Part shown: piece by piece, positions 57,068-64,000 of the stretch | Layout of the letters: each line of letters opens with the position of its first letter | Position numbering within the stretch: the stretch's first letter is position 1 | NCBI RefSeq assembly: GCF_022811705.1 | Contig: NZ_CP094528.1 | Coordinates: 2,728,001 to 2,792,000, forward strand | Source: Agromyces larvae | GTDB lineage: Bacteria; Actinomycetota; Actinomycetes; Actinomycetales; Microbacteriaceae | DNA: 64,000 nt | Direction of reading: 5' to 3' | The notes under the pieces: generated by a model | What the model was told of the DNA's origin: nothing | Database searches by the model: none | What the model saw: the letters and a program-made list of their open reading frames with translations, nothing else | Program-made: the position numbers and the translations under genes

Positions 57068-57699
57068 AGGGGGCGGCCCACTCTTCATTCGCTCTCCACC
57101 CCGAATCGGGGTTGATTGCGCGGCTCGCAGCATACGTGCGGCGTGCCTCGCGCAGCTTCTCGGGATCCTGGCCTTGTCGAGCGTCGCGTCGAGCCTTGAT
57201 CGCCTCTTTGTTGCGATGGTAATAGTCGCGCTTCTGCGCGCGAACCCCCTCCGGATTTCGCTCCTTGTACCGCTCCCGTGTCGCCCTGACCTTTTCGGGG
57301 TTCTTCTTCGCCCACTCCCCCACACGCTCAGACTCGCGCTTGCGCTGCTGCTTCTCGGCGCTCCTGCGGGCGGTGTACTCGCGCATGTAGTCGCGGTTGC
57401 GCTCGCGAATACGGTTGGCGTTTGCCGCGTACCACTCAGCCTTGTAGTTGGGGTGGGCGTCCCACCAGGCCTGGCGGCTCGCACGTGCATTCGCGAGTCG
57501 CTCTTCCTCTGGGAGGGGCGGGTTCAATGTACGTCGGTGTCGGGTGTAGCTAGGTTCGTCAGCAGTCCGCAGCTCTCGCCTCCTGGGCGAGGGACAGGAC
57601 AACTGCGTCGTCGCTGCCGTACCGACTGGGGACAACCGCATCGACTAGCCTGAGGCACAACGACAGCGAGCTCTTCGTACCGGGGAAGAAAAGTAACGA

Positions 57700-58809
57700 A
57701 TGCGAGACCGAGTCAACGAAATCCCAGTGCATCAACCGCATCGGCGTTGGCGGCTGTTGGCTATCGGAGCGGGCACCGTAGCGTTGCTTGGCGGCGCCGC
57801 GCTAGTGGGGTGGGCGGCCTTTGTCGTATTCGCGCCGCCAGGTGAGGCCATCGTTGAGGCCGCGTTCACCGATGTGACGGTGCTCGAAGGGGAAGTCGGT
57901 TCCTCTATCTCGTTGAACACGGTCGCGGAGTGGACGCAGCAGCCCGCTGGCACGAATCAGGCCGTAGGCGTCGTAACTGCGGTGCGGGCCCAGCCCGGGG
58001 ACGAGGTAGCAGCAGGTCAGGCCTTGTATGAGGTCGGCTTGCGCCCAATTGTCGTGGCACAGGGTGAAACACCGGCCTTCCGTGACCTTACAGTGGGGGC
58101 AGAAGGTGCGGACGTGCTGCAAGTGCAGGAGTTCCTTGCCGCGCTTGGCTTCTATGACGGAGCGCAGGACGGCGAGTTCGGGACCGCAACCGCAGCTGCA
58201 GTGATGGAATGGCAGGACTCACTTGATGTCGAGGACGACGGCGTCGTCCGTGCTGCAGACATCGTTTTCGTGCCGAACCTCCCGGCGCGAGTGAGTCTGA
58301 ATGGCGAGAAAGTCTTCCGAGGTGCGACGCTGGTAGGCGGCGAGACAGTGGTATCGGTGCTATCAGGCGAACCGAGTTTCAAAGTTCCGGTCACGGCGCA
58401 GCAGGCTGCGAAGATCCCGCCTGGGACTGAGGTCGAGATCACCGTCCAGGAAGCGGTCTGGCATGCGGTGGCCGCGGGTCAGGAACCGTCGGATGCTGTC
58501 GACCAAGTACAGATCACACTCACGGCGACTGACGGAGGGGCGATCTGTGGCACCGAGTGCGCTCTCGTGCCTGTCGAGGGTGAGTCGATACTCCCGTCAC
58601 GCGTCATCACCCAACCGACAGTGCCTGGCTTGGTCGTCCCGTCCGCTGCGCTCCGGAGCTCACCGAATGGGACGGTTTCGGTCATCGGGGTCGATGGTGC
58701 TGAATACCCAGTCACGGTGGTCGCGTCCGCACGTGGGATGTCCGTCATTGAGGGAGTCGAAGCCGGCACCAAAGTGCGCATCCCAGCTGAGCCGGAAGCA
58801 TCCAGGTGA
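57700..58809 (+). CDS. Membrane-fusion/periplasmic adaptor protein with peptidoglycan-binding domain
   Basis: A 369-aa protein with one N-terminal membrane anchor (residues 20-45), a lipoyl/HlyD-like region (VGVVTAVRAQPGDEVAAGQALYEV near residue 90) and an inserted PG_binding_1 domain (TVGAEGADVLQVQEFLAALGFYDG ... FGTATAAAVMEWQ near residues 130-170), then a beta-barrel/membrane-proximal part (SFKVPVTAQQAAKIPPGTEVEI). This is the actinobacterial adaptor that works with MacB-like ABC permeases. It overlaps the ATPase gene by 4 bp (ATGA-type) and starts an operon with ATPase, permease and a secreted peptide gene. It probably spans the cell wall and helps to export the peptide or sense envelope damage. 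Confidence 0.85.
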   Translation: MRDRVNEIPVHQPHRRWRLLAIGAGTVALLGGAALVGWAAFVVFAPPGEAIVEAAFTDVTVLEGEVGSSISLNTVAEWTQQPAGTNQAVGVVTAVRAQPGDEVAAGQALYEVGLRPIVVAQGETPAFRDLTVGAEGADVLQVQEFLAALGFYDGAQDGEFGTATAAAVMEWQDSLDVEDDGVVRAADIVFVPNLPARVSLNGEKVFRGATLVGGETVVSVLSGEPSFKVPVTAQQAAKIPPGTEVEITVQEAVWHAVAAGQEPSDAVDQVQITLTATDGGAICGTECALVPVEGESILPSRVITQPTVPGLVVPSAALRSSPNGTVSVIGVDGAEYPVTVVASARGMSVIEGVEAGTKVRIPAEPEASR

Positions 58810-59447
58810 AGGTTGCTCTTGCGGCTCGCGAGCTCAGCTTCCGATACGACCCCGCGACGCCGCTGCTGGAGAACTGGTCTGCCGAGTTCCACTCGGGAGA
58901 AGTGGTCGCAGTTACCGGCCCATCCGGTAGAGGCAAATCGACTTTGCTGTACCTGCTCGGACTGATGCTAAAACCGAGCAACGGCGAGATCCTCCTGGAT
59001 GGGCGAGCCTTGCACGATCGAAGTGACCGCGAGCGCGCGGCCGCGCGAGCTGGCCGGTATGGTTTCGTGTTCCAGGATGCAGCGCTCGACCCTTCGCGCA
59101 CCGTTCTGGACAACATCCTCGAGACCACCCTCTATCGGGGCGGGCGCCGGGACGATTTCGTGCGCCGAGCAGATGCGCTGATGGAGCAGCTAGGAGTCGC
59201 GCTTCGTCGAGACGCGAAGCCGGGTCAGGTGTCGGGTGGGCAGGCGCAGCGTATCGCTCTGTGTCGAGCGCTGATCGGTAACCCCGGCGTGCTGCTTGCT
59301 GACGAGCCAACCGGAAATCTCGATCCGGCATCGTCGGACGTTGTTGTTCAGGCCCTGCACGAGCAAGCCGGCCGTGGCGCTGCAGTTGTGGTTGTGACCC
59401 ACGATCCAACCCTTGTCGAGCGTTGTCACCGGAGGATTGAGCTGTGA
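58806..59447 (+). CDS. ABC transporter ATP-binding protein (LolD/MacB type)
   Basis: A 213-aa ATPase starting at the GTG at 58806. Walker A VTGPSGRGKSTLLY near residue 38, signature QVSGGQAQRIALCRAL near 140, Walker B VLLADEPTGNLDPAS near 160, H-loop VVVTHDPTLVERC near 198. VLLADEPTGNLD is typical of the LolD/FtsE/MacB group. It partners the FtsX-type permease, whose start overlaps its stop by 4 bp (GTGA). Confidence 0.92.
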   Translation: MKVALAARELSFRYDPATPLLENWSAEFHSGEVVAVTGPSGRGKSTLLYLLGLMLKPSNGEILLDGRALHDRSDRERAAARAGRYGFVFQDAALDPSRTVLDNILETTLYRGGRRDDFVRRADALMEQLGVALRRDAKPGQVSGGQAQRIALCRALIGNPGVLLADEPTGNLDPASSDVVVQALHEQAGRGAAVVVVTHDPTLVERCHRRIEL

Positions 59448-60541
59448 GATCCGTGCAAGTGGTGATGCGCGAGGCGATAGTTTCCGCGCTGACGGCTCCT
59501 GTCGCCTCGTTGATCACGCTCGTGATGATTGCTGGGATGTGCAGTGCGGTGATATTGACATCGGGTCGTACGGTCGGAGCAGAGCAAGCAGTTATCGGCT
59601 CGATCGATTCCGCTGGCACACGATCAATCGTGATTCGAGCCAAACCTGAAGCCGGTTTGGATTCCAGCGTGCTCGATCGAATACGTGGACTCGGCGGCGT
59701 TGAATGGGTCGGCGCTTTCAGTGCCACCGATGACATGCGCAACGAGGCGTTCCCGGGCGGGGCCCCCGTTCCTCTCCGGTTGGTATGGGCTGATAGCTGG
59801 TCGGCCGCTGGAATGCCCGCATCCGTTCCAGGTGGGGGTGAGATTGCGTGGGGGTCGCAGACTGCGCTCGATCAGCTCGGGATGTCCCATCCGGTCGGCG
59901 CGATCGCAGACGCTGATGGTGTTGGTTATGCAGTTGGCGGGCGCCTAGAGCTTCCCACGCATCTTTCATTTCTCGAACCAGCTGTATTCGCGCCGCAGCC
60001 GCCGACTTCCTCAGGGGCGGTCGCGGTGCTGGTAGTCGTCGCCGAGCGTCCGGATCTAGTCGCGCCCTTGGCGACCGCCGTCACCGGAGTGCTTGCGGTT
60101 GATGATCCTACCAAGGTGACAGTGCAGACCAGTGAAGCGCTCGCGACCCTTCGCGGCCTGATCGAGGGGCAGTTGGGCGCGTTCGGTCGAACGTTGACGA
60201 TCGGGATCCTGTTGCTGACCGGTGCCCTAGCCGCGGTAACCCTATATGGCCTTGTGATGTTGCGACGCAAGGACTTTGGCCGTAGGCGTGCGCTCGGTGC
60301 CAGCCAGCGATTCATTGTTGCCTTGCTTGTGGTTCAAAGTGGGCTTGTCGCTTTCACAGGCGCTGTTCTTGGCAGTATTACGGCGCTGTCTGTGTTGGCA
60401 GGTGCGGGCGACCCGGTTCCTGGACTCGCTTACGTTGCGGGGCTAGTCGTGCTCGCCGTGGCAGTGGGGGTAACTGCGAGCCTATTACCCGCGATGGCAG
60501 CTGCCCGGCGTGAACCGATACGCGAGCTGCGAGTTCCGTGA
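59444..60541 (+). CDS. FtsX/MacB-type ABC permease
   Basis: A 365-aa permease from the GTG at 59444. There is one N-terminal membrane helix (SALTAPVASLITLVMIAGMCSAVIL), a 190-residue external domain (about residues 45-240), then three helices (LTIGILLLTGALAAVTLYGLVML; VALLVVQSGLVAFTGAVLGSITALSV; GLAYVAGLVVLAVAVGVTASLLPAMAAARREP). The end AAARREPIRELR is the classic FtsX/MacB cytoplasmic tail. With the adaptor and ATPase it forms a tripartite exporter or mechanotransmission complex. The secreted peptide gene follows 107 bp later. Confidence 0.9.
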   Translation: MRSVQVVMREAIVSALTAPVASLITLVMIAGMCSAVILTSGRTVGAEQAVIGSIDSAGTRSIVIRAKPEAGLDSSVLDRIRGLGGVEWVGAFSATDDMRNEAFPGGAPVPLRLVWADSWSAAGMPASVPGGGEIAWGSQTALDQLGMSHPVGAIADADGVGYAVGGRLELPTHLSFLEPAVFAPQPPTSSGAVAVLVVVAERPDLVAPLATAVTGVLAVDDPTKVTVQTSEALATLRGLIEGQLGAFGRTLTIGILLLTGALAAVTLYGLVMLRRKDFGRRRALGASQRFIVALLVVQSGLVAFTGAVLGSITALSVLAGAGDPVPGLAYVAGLVVLAVAVGVTASLLPAMAAARREPIRELRVP

Positions 60542-60647
60542 GGGATCCTGAGCCCAGATACTGTCAGGCCACCGAAATCCGCTCTTCCCCGACGAATCAG
60601 CTGATGGCTAATGTGAGGTCAACTGGTCTACTTCAGAGAGGAAACAG

Positions 60648-60989
60648 ATGCGGAAGAACTCAACCAAGCGGTTGGGCATCATCGGCGCGAGTTCAGTCGG
60701 GTTGGCGCTTGCTGCGGTCGTTGCGTCGGCAGCTCCGGCGTTTGCCGGTGAATGGTTGTTCGGTATCAAGTCGTGTGATCCAGGCACGCCCTATATCCAT
60801 ACCGAGAGTTACGGCTCCGGTCAGGTGACGCACGCTCACGAACGCCCAAATGATTACTACTCGACAAAAACCTGGAACAACTACACCTACGCACAGAACA
60901 GGGTGTACAACAGTCTCAACGGCTATGTGCTGTCCGCGAGTGTGGCTGGTGCAAGCACGACCTGGGCGTCGATCTACTGCGACGTCTAA
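60648..60989 (+). CDS. Small secreted peptide, candidate bacteriocin (lactococcin 972-like context)
   Basis: A 113-aa precursor. ATG at 60648 with GAGAGGAAACAG upstream; signal peptide with hydrophobic core GASSVGLALAAVVASAA cut after APAFA near residue 33. The mature product of about 80 residues starts GEWLFGIKSCDPG, is rich in Tyr, Asn, Ser and Thr (HERPNDYYSTKTWNNYTYAQ), and ends STTWASIYCDV, so two Cys near its two ends could form one disulfide. Size, Trp-rich start and ABC neighbours are reminiscent of lactococcin 972-type peptides, though key sequence identity is not obvious. It overlaps the convergent lipoprotein gene by 4 bp at the stop codons. Confidence 0.7.
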   Translation: MRKNSTKRLGIIGASSVGLALAAVVASAAPAFAGEWLFGIKSCDPGTPYIHTESYGSGQVTHAHERPNDYYSTKTWNNYTYAQNRVYNSLNGYVLSASVAGASTTWASIYCDV

Positions 60990-61627
60990 CCGTATAGCCC
61001 CTCTGGAACCTGGGGGCATCGTTCTTGAGCTTCGGCGAGTTTCTTCGAGCCGAGGCTCAAGTTCTTGTATGGGGACCACCCGTTCGGGCCATAGTTCGTC
61101 ACGAATGACGTGCGTGAGGGTGGTTCCTCGATCTCGTAACCCAGCTCGTTGAGGCATGGAATCAGAGTCGACTCAAAGTACGAATAAATGTACTCCAGCT
61201 GGCTATCGTCCAGCGGTGTGTTGTAGACGGCTGAAACTGGATACTTAGCGTTGCACGTGTACATCGCCATTGCATATGCGGATTGCTGGGCTGCCGGCAG
61301 GCTGCCGGAAGCGATGCCGCCGTCTTCATCAGCCGTGGCGCTCGAAAACCCCGCCTCGTTTAGGCAGCCGGTTATTACACTCGCCCACTCGTTGGCGTCA
61401 ATAATCCGTTCTCGTGTCACGGTTGGCCGATCTGCGGTTGGCAGGCCTGTCGCAGCCCACTGATCATCCAGTACCTGGGCCATGATTTCTTCGGCCGCTT
61501 CCCCACTGATCGGGGTGACATCAGGCGCCGGCACCGGCGCCGGCGCCGGCGCAGTGCAACCCGTGAGCAGGATGCCTACGGCGACACAGGACGATACGGA
61601 GTAGGCAAGGTATCCGAACCGACGCAT
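60986..61627 (-). CDS. Lipoprotein of unknown function, convergent with the secreted peptide gene
   Basis: A 213-aa lipoprotein: signal with lipobox GILLTGCTAP (Cys about residue 24), Pro/Ala linker, then an alpha-helical external domain with four Cys (VITGCLNEAG, MYTCNAKYP, LIPCLNELG, ERCPQVPEG) likely forming two disulfides. The ATG at 61625-61627 is preceded by GAGGAGAGCC. Similar Cys-containing lipoproteins are common in actinobacteria without known role. Convergent overlap with the peptide gene raises the possibility of a protective (immunity) function, but this is position-based only. Confidence 0.75.
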   Translation of the reverse strand: MRRFGYLAYSVSSCVAVGILLTGCTAPAPAPVPAPDVTPISGEAAEEIMAQVLDDQWAATGLPTADRPTVTRERIIDANEWASVITGCLNEAGFSSATADEDGGIASGSLPAAQQSAYAMAMYTCNAKYPVSAVYNTPLDDSQLEYIYSYFESTLIPCLNELGYEIEEPPSRTSFVTNYGPNGWSPYKNLSLGSKKLAEAQERCPQVPEGLYG

Positions 61628-62154
61628 GTGGCTCTCCTCTATCGTTCATACGCACGGATGAGCTAATACTAGGCGTCGCCTTCTCTCACATCGCGAGCCA
61701 CGAAGCGTCTAGCTGACTCCCGTGGCAGGTGAGGAAACCGCGGCTGCCGGCGGTGACATGAGTGAGCTGGGCCTTGGGTGATGGTGAAATCACTTATCCG
61801 TCTTTCACAAACGCTCGGGCCAGAAGCACTTGGCGCCCCCGTCATCGCGACAACAGCGCAGGCGGATCATACGGCAATCGGGGTCTCGTGTTCCCTCCCG
61901 TCGCTCCGCGCGAACGTGAGCGCCTCGCGGAGGAGCGGTCAGCGACCGGCATCGCCGCCGTTGTCCCGAGTCGAGGCATGGGCACGGTCGCGGTGAATTT
62001 GCTTGGCCGCCACGCTGATCTGGATCAGAGGCTGCTTGACCCACATGCCCAGCTGCAGGAAGGTCTGCGAGTTGCTACACGGGATCCCGAGGAGCGTCAC
62101 GGGCGGGCGGACCGCACGAAGGTGACGCTCCTGCATGCGGCCGCGATCAGAGCT
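61628..62154. other. Stretch without convincing gene
   Basis: Open frames on both strands (for example 61762-62409 plus) have no family, poor starts and odd composition. The region probably contains decayed coding sequence: 61778-61860 (VKSLIRLSQTLGPEALGAPVIA) reads like protein for about 25 codons and then loses sense. No RNA gene or terminator was seen apart from the lipoprotein promoter. Confidence 0.4.
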
Positions 62155-62264
62155 TGGCTGACGAGTGCACCTTCGCCTGGACGGTCTGCGGCTCGGCCGC
62201 CGACGCCGCGGCGCTCGATGGACGCCTACTCTCCGAGTACCGGCCGCCACTCAACCGGGAGTGA
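62155..62264 (+). pseudogene. Remnant resembling the C-terminus of a GIY-YIG-type protein
   Basis: About 36 codons ending at TGA 62262-62264 read ECTFAWTVCGSAADAAALDG, then RLLSEYRPPLNRE. This matches the end of GIY-YIG-like nucleases (W-aromatic strand, A-L-E helix, L...PPLN terminus). No upstream GIY or YIG motif is found, so this is a fragment. On the opposite strand a 42-codon frame (62226-62354) begins just after a TAGCGT box; one of the two is fortuitous. Confidence 0.35.
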
Positions 62265-62415
62265 CCGGGGCAACGGCTCCCAGCTATGCAGCTGGGGCTC
62301 GGTTGTGAACCACGGTTCGCAAAACTCGACCGGCAGCTGCAGCACCTCACCCATGCGCGCACGCTACGCCGCTCGGCCGAGGAGCGCCGGCGGCTGTCCA
62401 CGGGCGTAGCGTGTG

Positions 62416-62645
62416 CTCAGTGTCAGGGTGACAGTGCCGCTTCGCGGTGGTTGGATCCTGATCACCTGGTGTCTGGCTCGTAGCGTGACTGCCGCTTTCG
62501 GGTTGGCGTGCATGCGTTTTGCCGATGCCGGGTGTGATGGACCGGCCGGCGTGACTTGATAGGAGCGTGGCATCGCCCCCGACTGAGGTTTGTCCGCCGA
62601 CCGGCCCAACCTGTCCCGTTCGGATGTTGGAAGGAGACGATTCCC
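62416..62645 (+). ncRNA. Non-coding left end of IS110 copy 2, candidate bridge RNA region
   Basis: Same 230-bp sequence as in copy 1. See that entry for the target-like segments CGTAGCGTG (62479-62487 here) and CTTGATAGGAG (62555-62565). Confidence 0.4.
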
Positions 62646-63704
62646 ATGGTGATCGTCATCGGTGCGGATGTCCATAAGGCCACGCACACGTTCGTCGCGG
62701 TCGACGACGTGGGCCGCAAGCTCGGTGAGAAGACCGTGAAGGCCACGACCGGTGGCCACGAGACGGCGATGCGGTGGGCCAGACGCGAGTTCCCTGGCGA
62801 GTTGCGGTGGGGTATCGAGGACTGCCGCCACCTGTCAGCACGACTCGAGCGCGACCTCCTCGCGGCGGGGCAGGACGTGGTGCGGGTGCCGCCGAAACTG
62901 ATGGCCCAGTCCCGCGCATCGTCCCGGGAACGGGGCAAGTCCGATCCGATCGATGCGATGGCCGTGGCCCGCGCGGCGCTGCGCGAACCCGACCTCCCGG
63001 TCGCGTCGCACGACGAGTCGACCCGTGAACTGAAACTGCTCGTCGACAGGCGGGAAGACCTGGTCGGCGAACGAACCCGTCAGATCAACCGACTCCGCTG
63101 GCATCTGCATGAACTGGATCCCGAGTTCGATGTTCCGGTGAAAGGGTTCGCGATCAGCAAGCAACGGAGACGCGTCGCGGACTGGTTGGACGGCCGCGAC
63201 GGACTGGTCGCTGAACTGGCACGCGATGTCCTCGCGGACATTGACGCGGGCAGCTCCCGCATCGACGACCTCGAGAAGCGGATCACTGCGTTGGTCGAGG
63301 ACCGTTACCCGCACCTGCTCGCGATCCCCGGCTGCGGCGCTCTGACGGCGGCGAAGATCGCCGGAGAGACCGCGAACGTCGACCGCTTCCGGTCCGAAGC
63401 ATGCTTCGCGATGAACGCCGGCGTCGCACCCCTGCCGGTCTGGTCAGGGAACACCAAAGGGCGGGTCCGGATGAGTCGCACCGGGAACCGGCAACTCAAC
63501 GCAGCCCTTCACCGCATCGCCGTCACCCAGATCCGACTCGACAGCCTCGGCCGCGCCTACTACCGCAAACGACTCGACACGGGCGACTCCACCGTCGAAG
63601 CCCTCCGCTGCCTGAAACGACGCCTCGTCCGCATCGTCTTCCATGCCCTCCACACCGACCAGCACCCCGCACAAACCCCCGCGAGCCACCCACTCGCGGC
63701 CTAA
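62646..63704 (+). CDS. IS110-family transposase, copy 2
   Basis: A 352-aa protein identical to 41181-42239: RuvC-like DEDD N-terminal domain (IGADVHKATH, WGIEDCRHL, KSDPIDAMAV) and C-terminal Transposase_20 domain (IPGCGALTAAKIAGE, SRTGNRQLNAALH). Both copies are intact and should be active. Confidence 0.95.
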   Translation: MVIVIGADVHKATHTFVAVDDVGRKLGEKTVKATTGGHETAMRWARREFPGELRWGIEDCRHLSARLERDLLAAGQDVVRVPPKLMAQSRASSRERGKSDPIDAMAVARAALREPDLPVASHDESTRELKLLVDRREDLVGERTRQINRLRWHLHELDPEFDVPVKGFAISKQRRRVADWLDGRDGLVAELARDVLADIDAGSSRIDDLEKRITALVEDRYPHLLAIPGCGALTAAKIAGETANVDRFRSEACFAMNAGVAPLPVWSGNTKGRVRMSRTGNRQLNAALHRIAVTQIRLDSLGRAYYRKRLDTGDSTVEALRCLKRRLVRIVFHALHTDQHPAQTPASHPLAA

Positions 63705-63725
63705 CACTTGACATAGGAGAAACTC

Positions 63726-64000
63726 ATGAGCGACACGACCGATGCGGCACGGCTGACCGACGCGCGACGCGACCAGCTCGATTCGATCCTCGACGAGTTC
63801 CTGCACAACTCGCCCCGCGGGCGGCGTCTGCTCGCAGTCGACGGCGCCTCGCCCGAGCAGGCGGCGCGCTGGGCCGACGACCTCGCCGACCGGCTGCGGG
63901 CGAAGGGCCAGCCCGCGACGCGGGTGTCGAACGGCGACGCCGGCGAGCAGGCGCTGCGCGCCGAGACCATCGAGCCGTTCCGTGCGGGCACGCTCGCGGG
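63726..64000 (+). CDS. Uridine-kinase-like protein, 5' part (continues beyond window)
   Basis: ATG at 63726 with GGAGAAA upstream; at least 91 codons to the right edge. After a helical N-terminus (DARRDQLDSILDEFLHNSPRG), RRLLAVDGASPEQAARWADDLADRLRAKG aligns with the start of uridine-kinase-like P-loop proteins (VAIDGxxGSGKTT ... ADDLA). Here the Gly-Ser-Gly-Lys-Thr/Ser residues of Walker A are replaced by ASPEQAAR. It may therefore be a catalytically altered homologue, or only resemble the family. IS110 copy 2 lies directly upstream and has separated the gene from its probable -10 box. Confidence 0.5.
   Translation, partial: MSDTTDAARLTDARRDQLDSILDEFLHNSPRGRRLLAVDGASPEQAARWADDLADRLRAKGQPATRVSNGDAGEQALRAETIEPFRAGTLA

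Larger units (their letters stand above)
55834..57080 (+). mobile_element. IS3-family insertion sequence, copy 2 (1,247 bp)
   Basis: Same ends as copy 1 (TGGGCTGACCCC on the left, GGGCGGCCCA on the right). A 4-bp target duplication CTCT lies at 55830-55833 and 57081-57084. Inverted relative to copy 1 and about 4.6 kb from it, so recombination between them could invert the TIR and RES module 2 region. Confidence 0.95.
55182..57641 (-). pseudogene. Charged coiled-coil protein gene interrupted by IS3 copy 2
   Basis: Minus-strand frame from the ATG at 57639-57641 to 57081, then the IS, then 55833 leftwards. Removing the IS and one CTCT duplication (AGAG on this strand) joins SGWRANEE to QRDRYRAQSREK in frame. 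The protein is extremely rich in Arg, Glu and Lys with helical repeats (NPEKVRATRERYKERNPEG, RNKEAIKARRDAR), then ERRLAAAGLPARRL and a more globular region ending about DIDAATHS. The frame stays open to 55182, but beyond about 55500 it looks unlike protein, so the real stop is uncertain. Function unknown; phage/HNH-neighbour proteins often have similar composition. Confidence 0.65.
62416..63715 (+). mobile_element. IS110-family insertion sequence, copy 2 (1,300 bp)
   Basis: Identical to 40951-42250 at every segment compared and in the same orientation. It sits between a TAGCGT promoter-like box (62408-62413) and the GGAG ribosome site of the 63726 gene, just as copy 1 sits between such a box and the ligase start. 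The 20.2 kb between the copies is the accessory island. Confidence 0.92.

Noticed and set aside
61762..62409. 215-aa plus-strand open frame
   Set aside because: Runs through the GIY-YIG-like remnant in a different frame and shows no conserved blocks or credible start.

Overview
The window is high-GC DNA with actinobacterial start codons (frequent GTG), many 1-4 bp stop/start overlaps, leaderless-looking promoters, a CofD for coenzyme F420, and Asp-Ala codon pairs typically written GATGCC. Together these suggest a member of the Microbacteriaceae (Agromyces-like). That placement is inference from composition and gene content; no rRNA or tRNA gene was seen.

Positions 1-40,930 look like ordinary chromosome. 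From the left: a truncated peptide-type ABC binding lipoprotein; a tightly overlapping minus-strand operon (pyrE, a 1,159-aa Pro/Gln-rich membrane protein with a septum-formation-like end, ribokinase, nucleoside hydrolase); a second minus-strand operon (peptidase E, Dcu-type C4-dicarboxylate carrier, ThrE-type exporter) that fits aspartyl-dipeptide and aspartate-family amino acid handling; a 40-aa membrane protein divergent from a LysR regulator; a coiled-coil exported protein and an MMPL/RND transporter; an enoyl-CoA hydratase. Positions 17-29.5 kb hold a reductive-pyrimidine/hydantoin degradation cluster: dihydropyrimidinase, beta-ureidopropionase, class III aminotransferase, (methyl)malonate-semialdehyde dehydrogenase, an NMT1-type ABC importer, a luciferase-like flavoprotein and a divergent MocR-type regulator. 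This cluster alone is peppered with about 25 copies of a short GAGCCTGTCGAAG-type repeat, some inside coding sequence. Next come an AAA+ ATPase, a rhomboid-like/DUF2156 fusion, a large Ig-domain surface protein, cofD, and a three-gene ABC importer of the type proposed to carry F420-0, preceded by an apparently structured RNA leader.

Positions 40,951-63,715 are an accessory island bounded by two identical, co-oriented 1,300-bp IS110-family elements. It contains a decayed ATP-dependent DNA ligase, a frameshifted HTH gene under twin palindromic operators, two RES/Xre toxin-antitoxin modules, a TIR-domain protein, two copies of one 1,247-bp IS3-family element (each with a 4-bp target duplication and each interrupting a gene whose frame is restored on removal), a 15-copy 36-bp tandem repeat, several small exported proteins, and an MFP-ABC-FtsX operon followed by a secreted peptide and a convergent lipoprotein. 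It is visibly richer in AT, pseudogenes and small exported proteins than the left part.

The right edge re-enters chromosome-like sequence with the start of a uridine-kinase-like gene whose P-loop position is degenerate.
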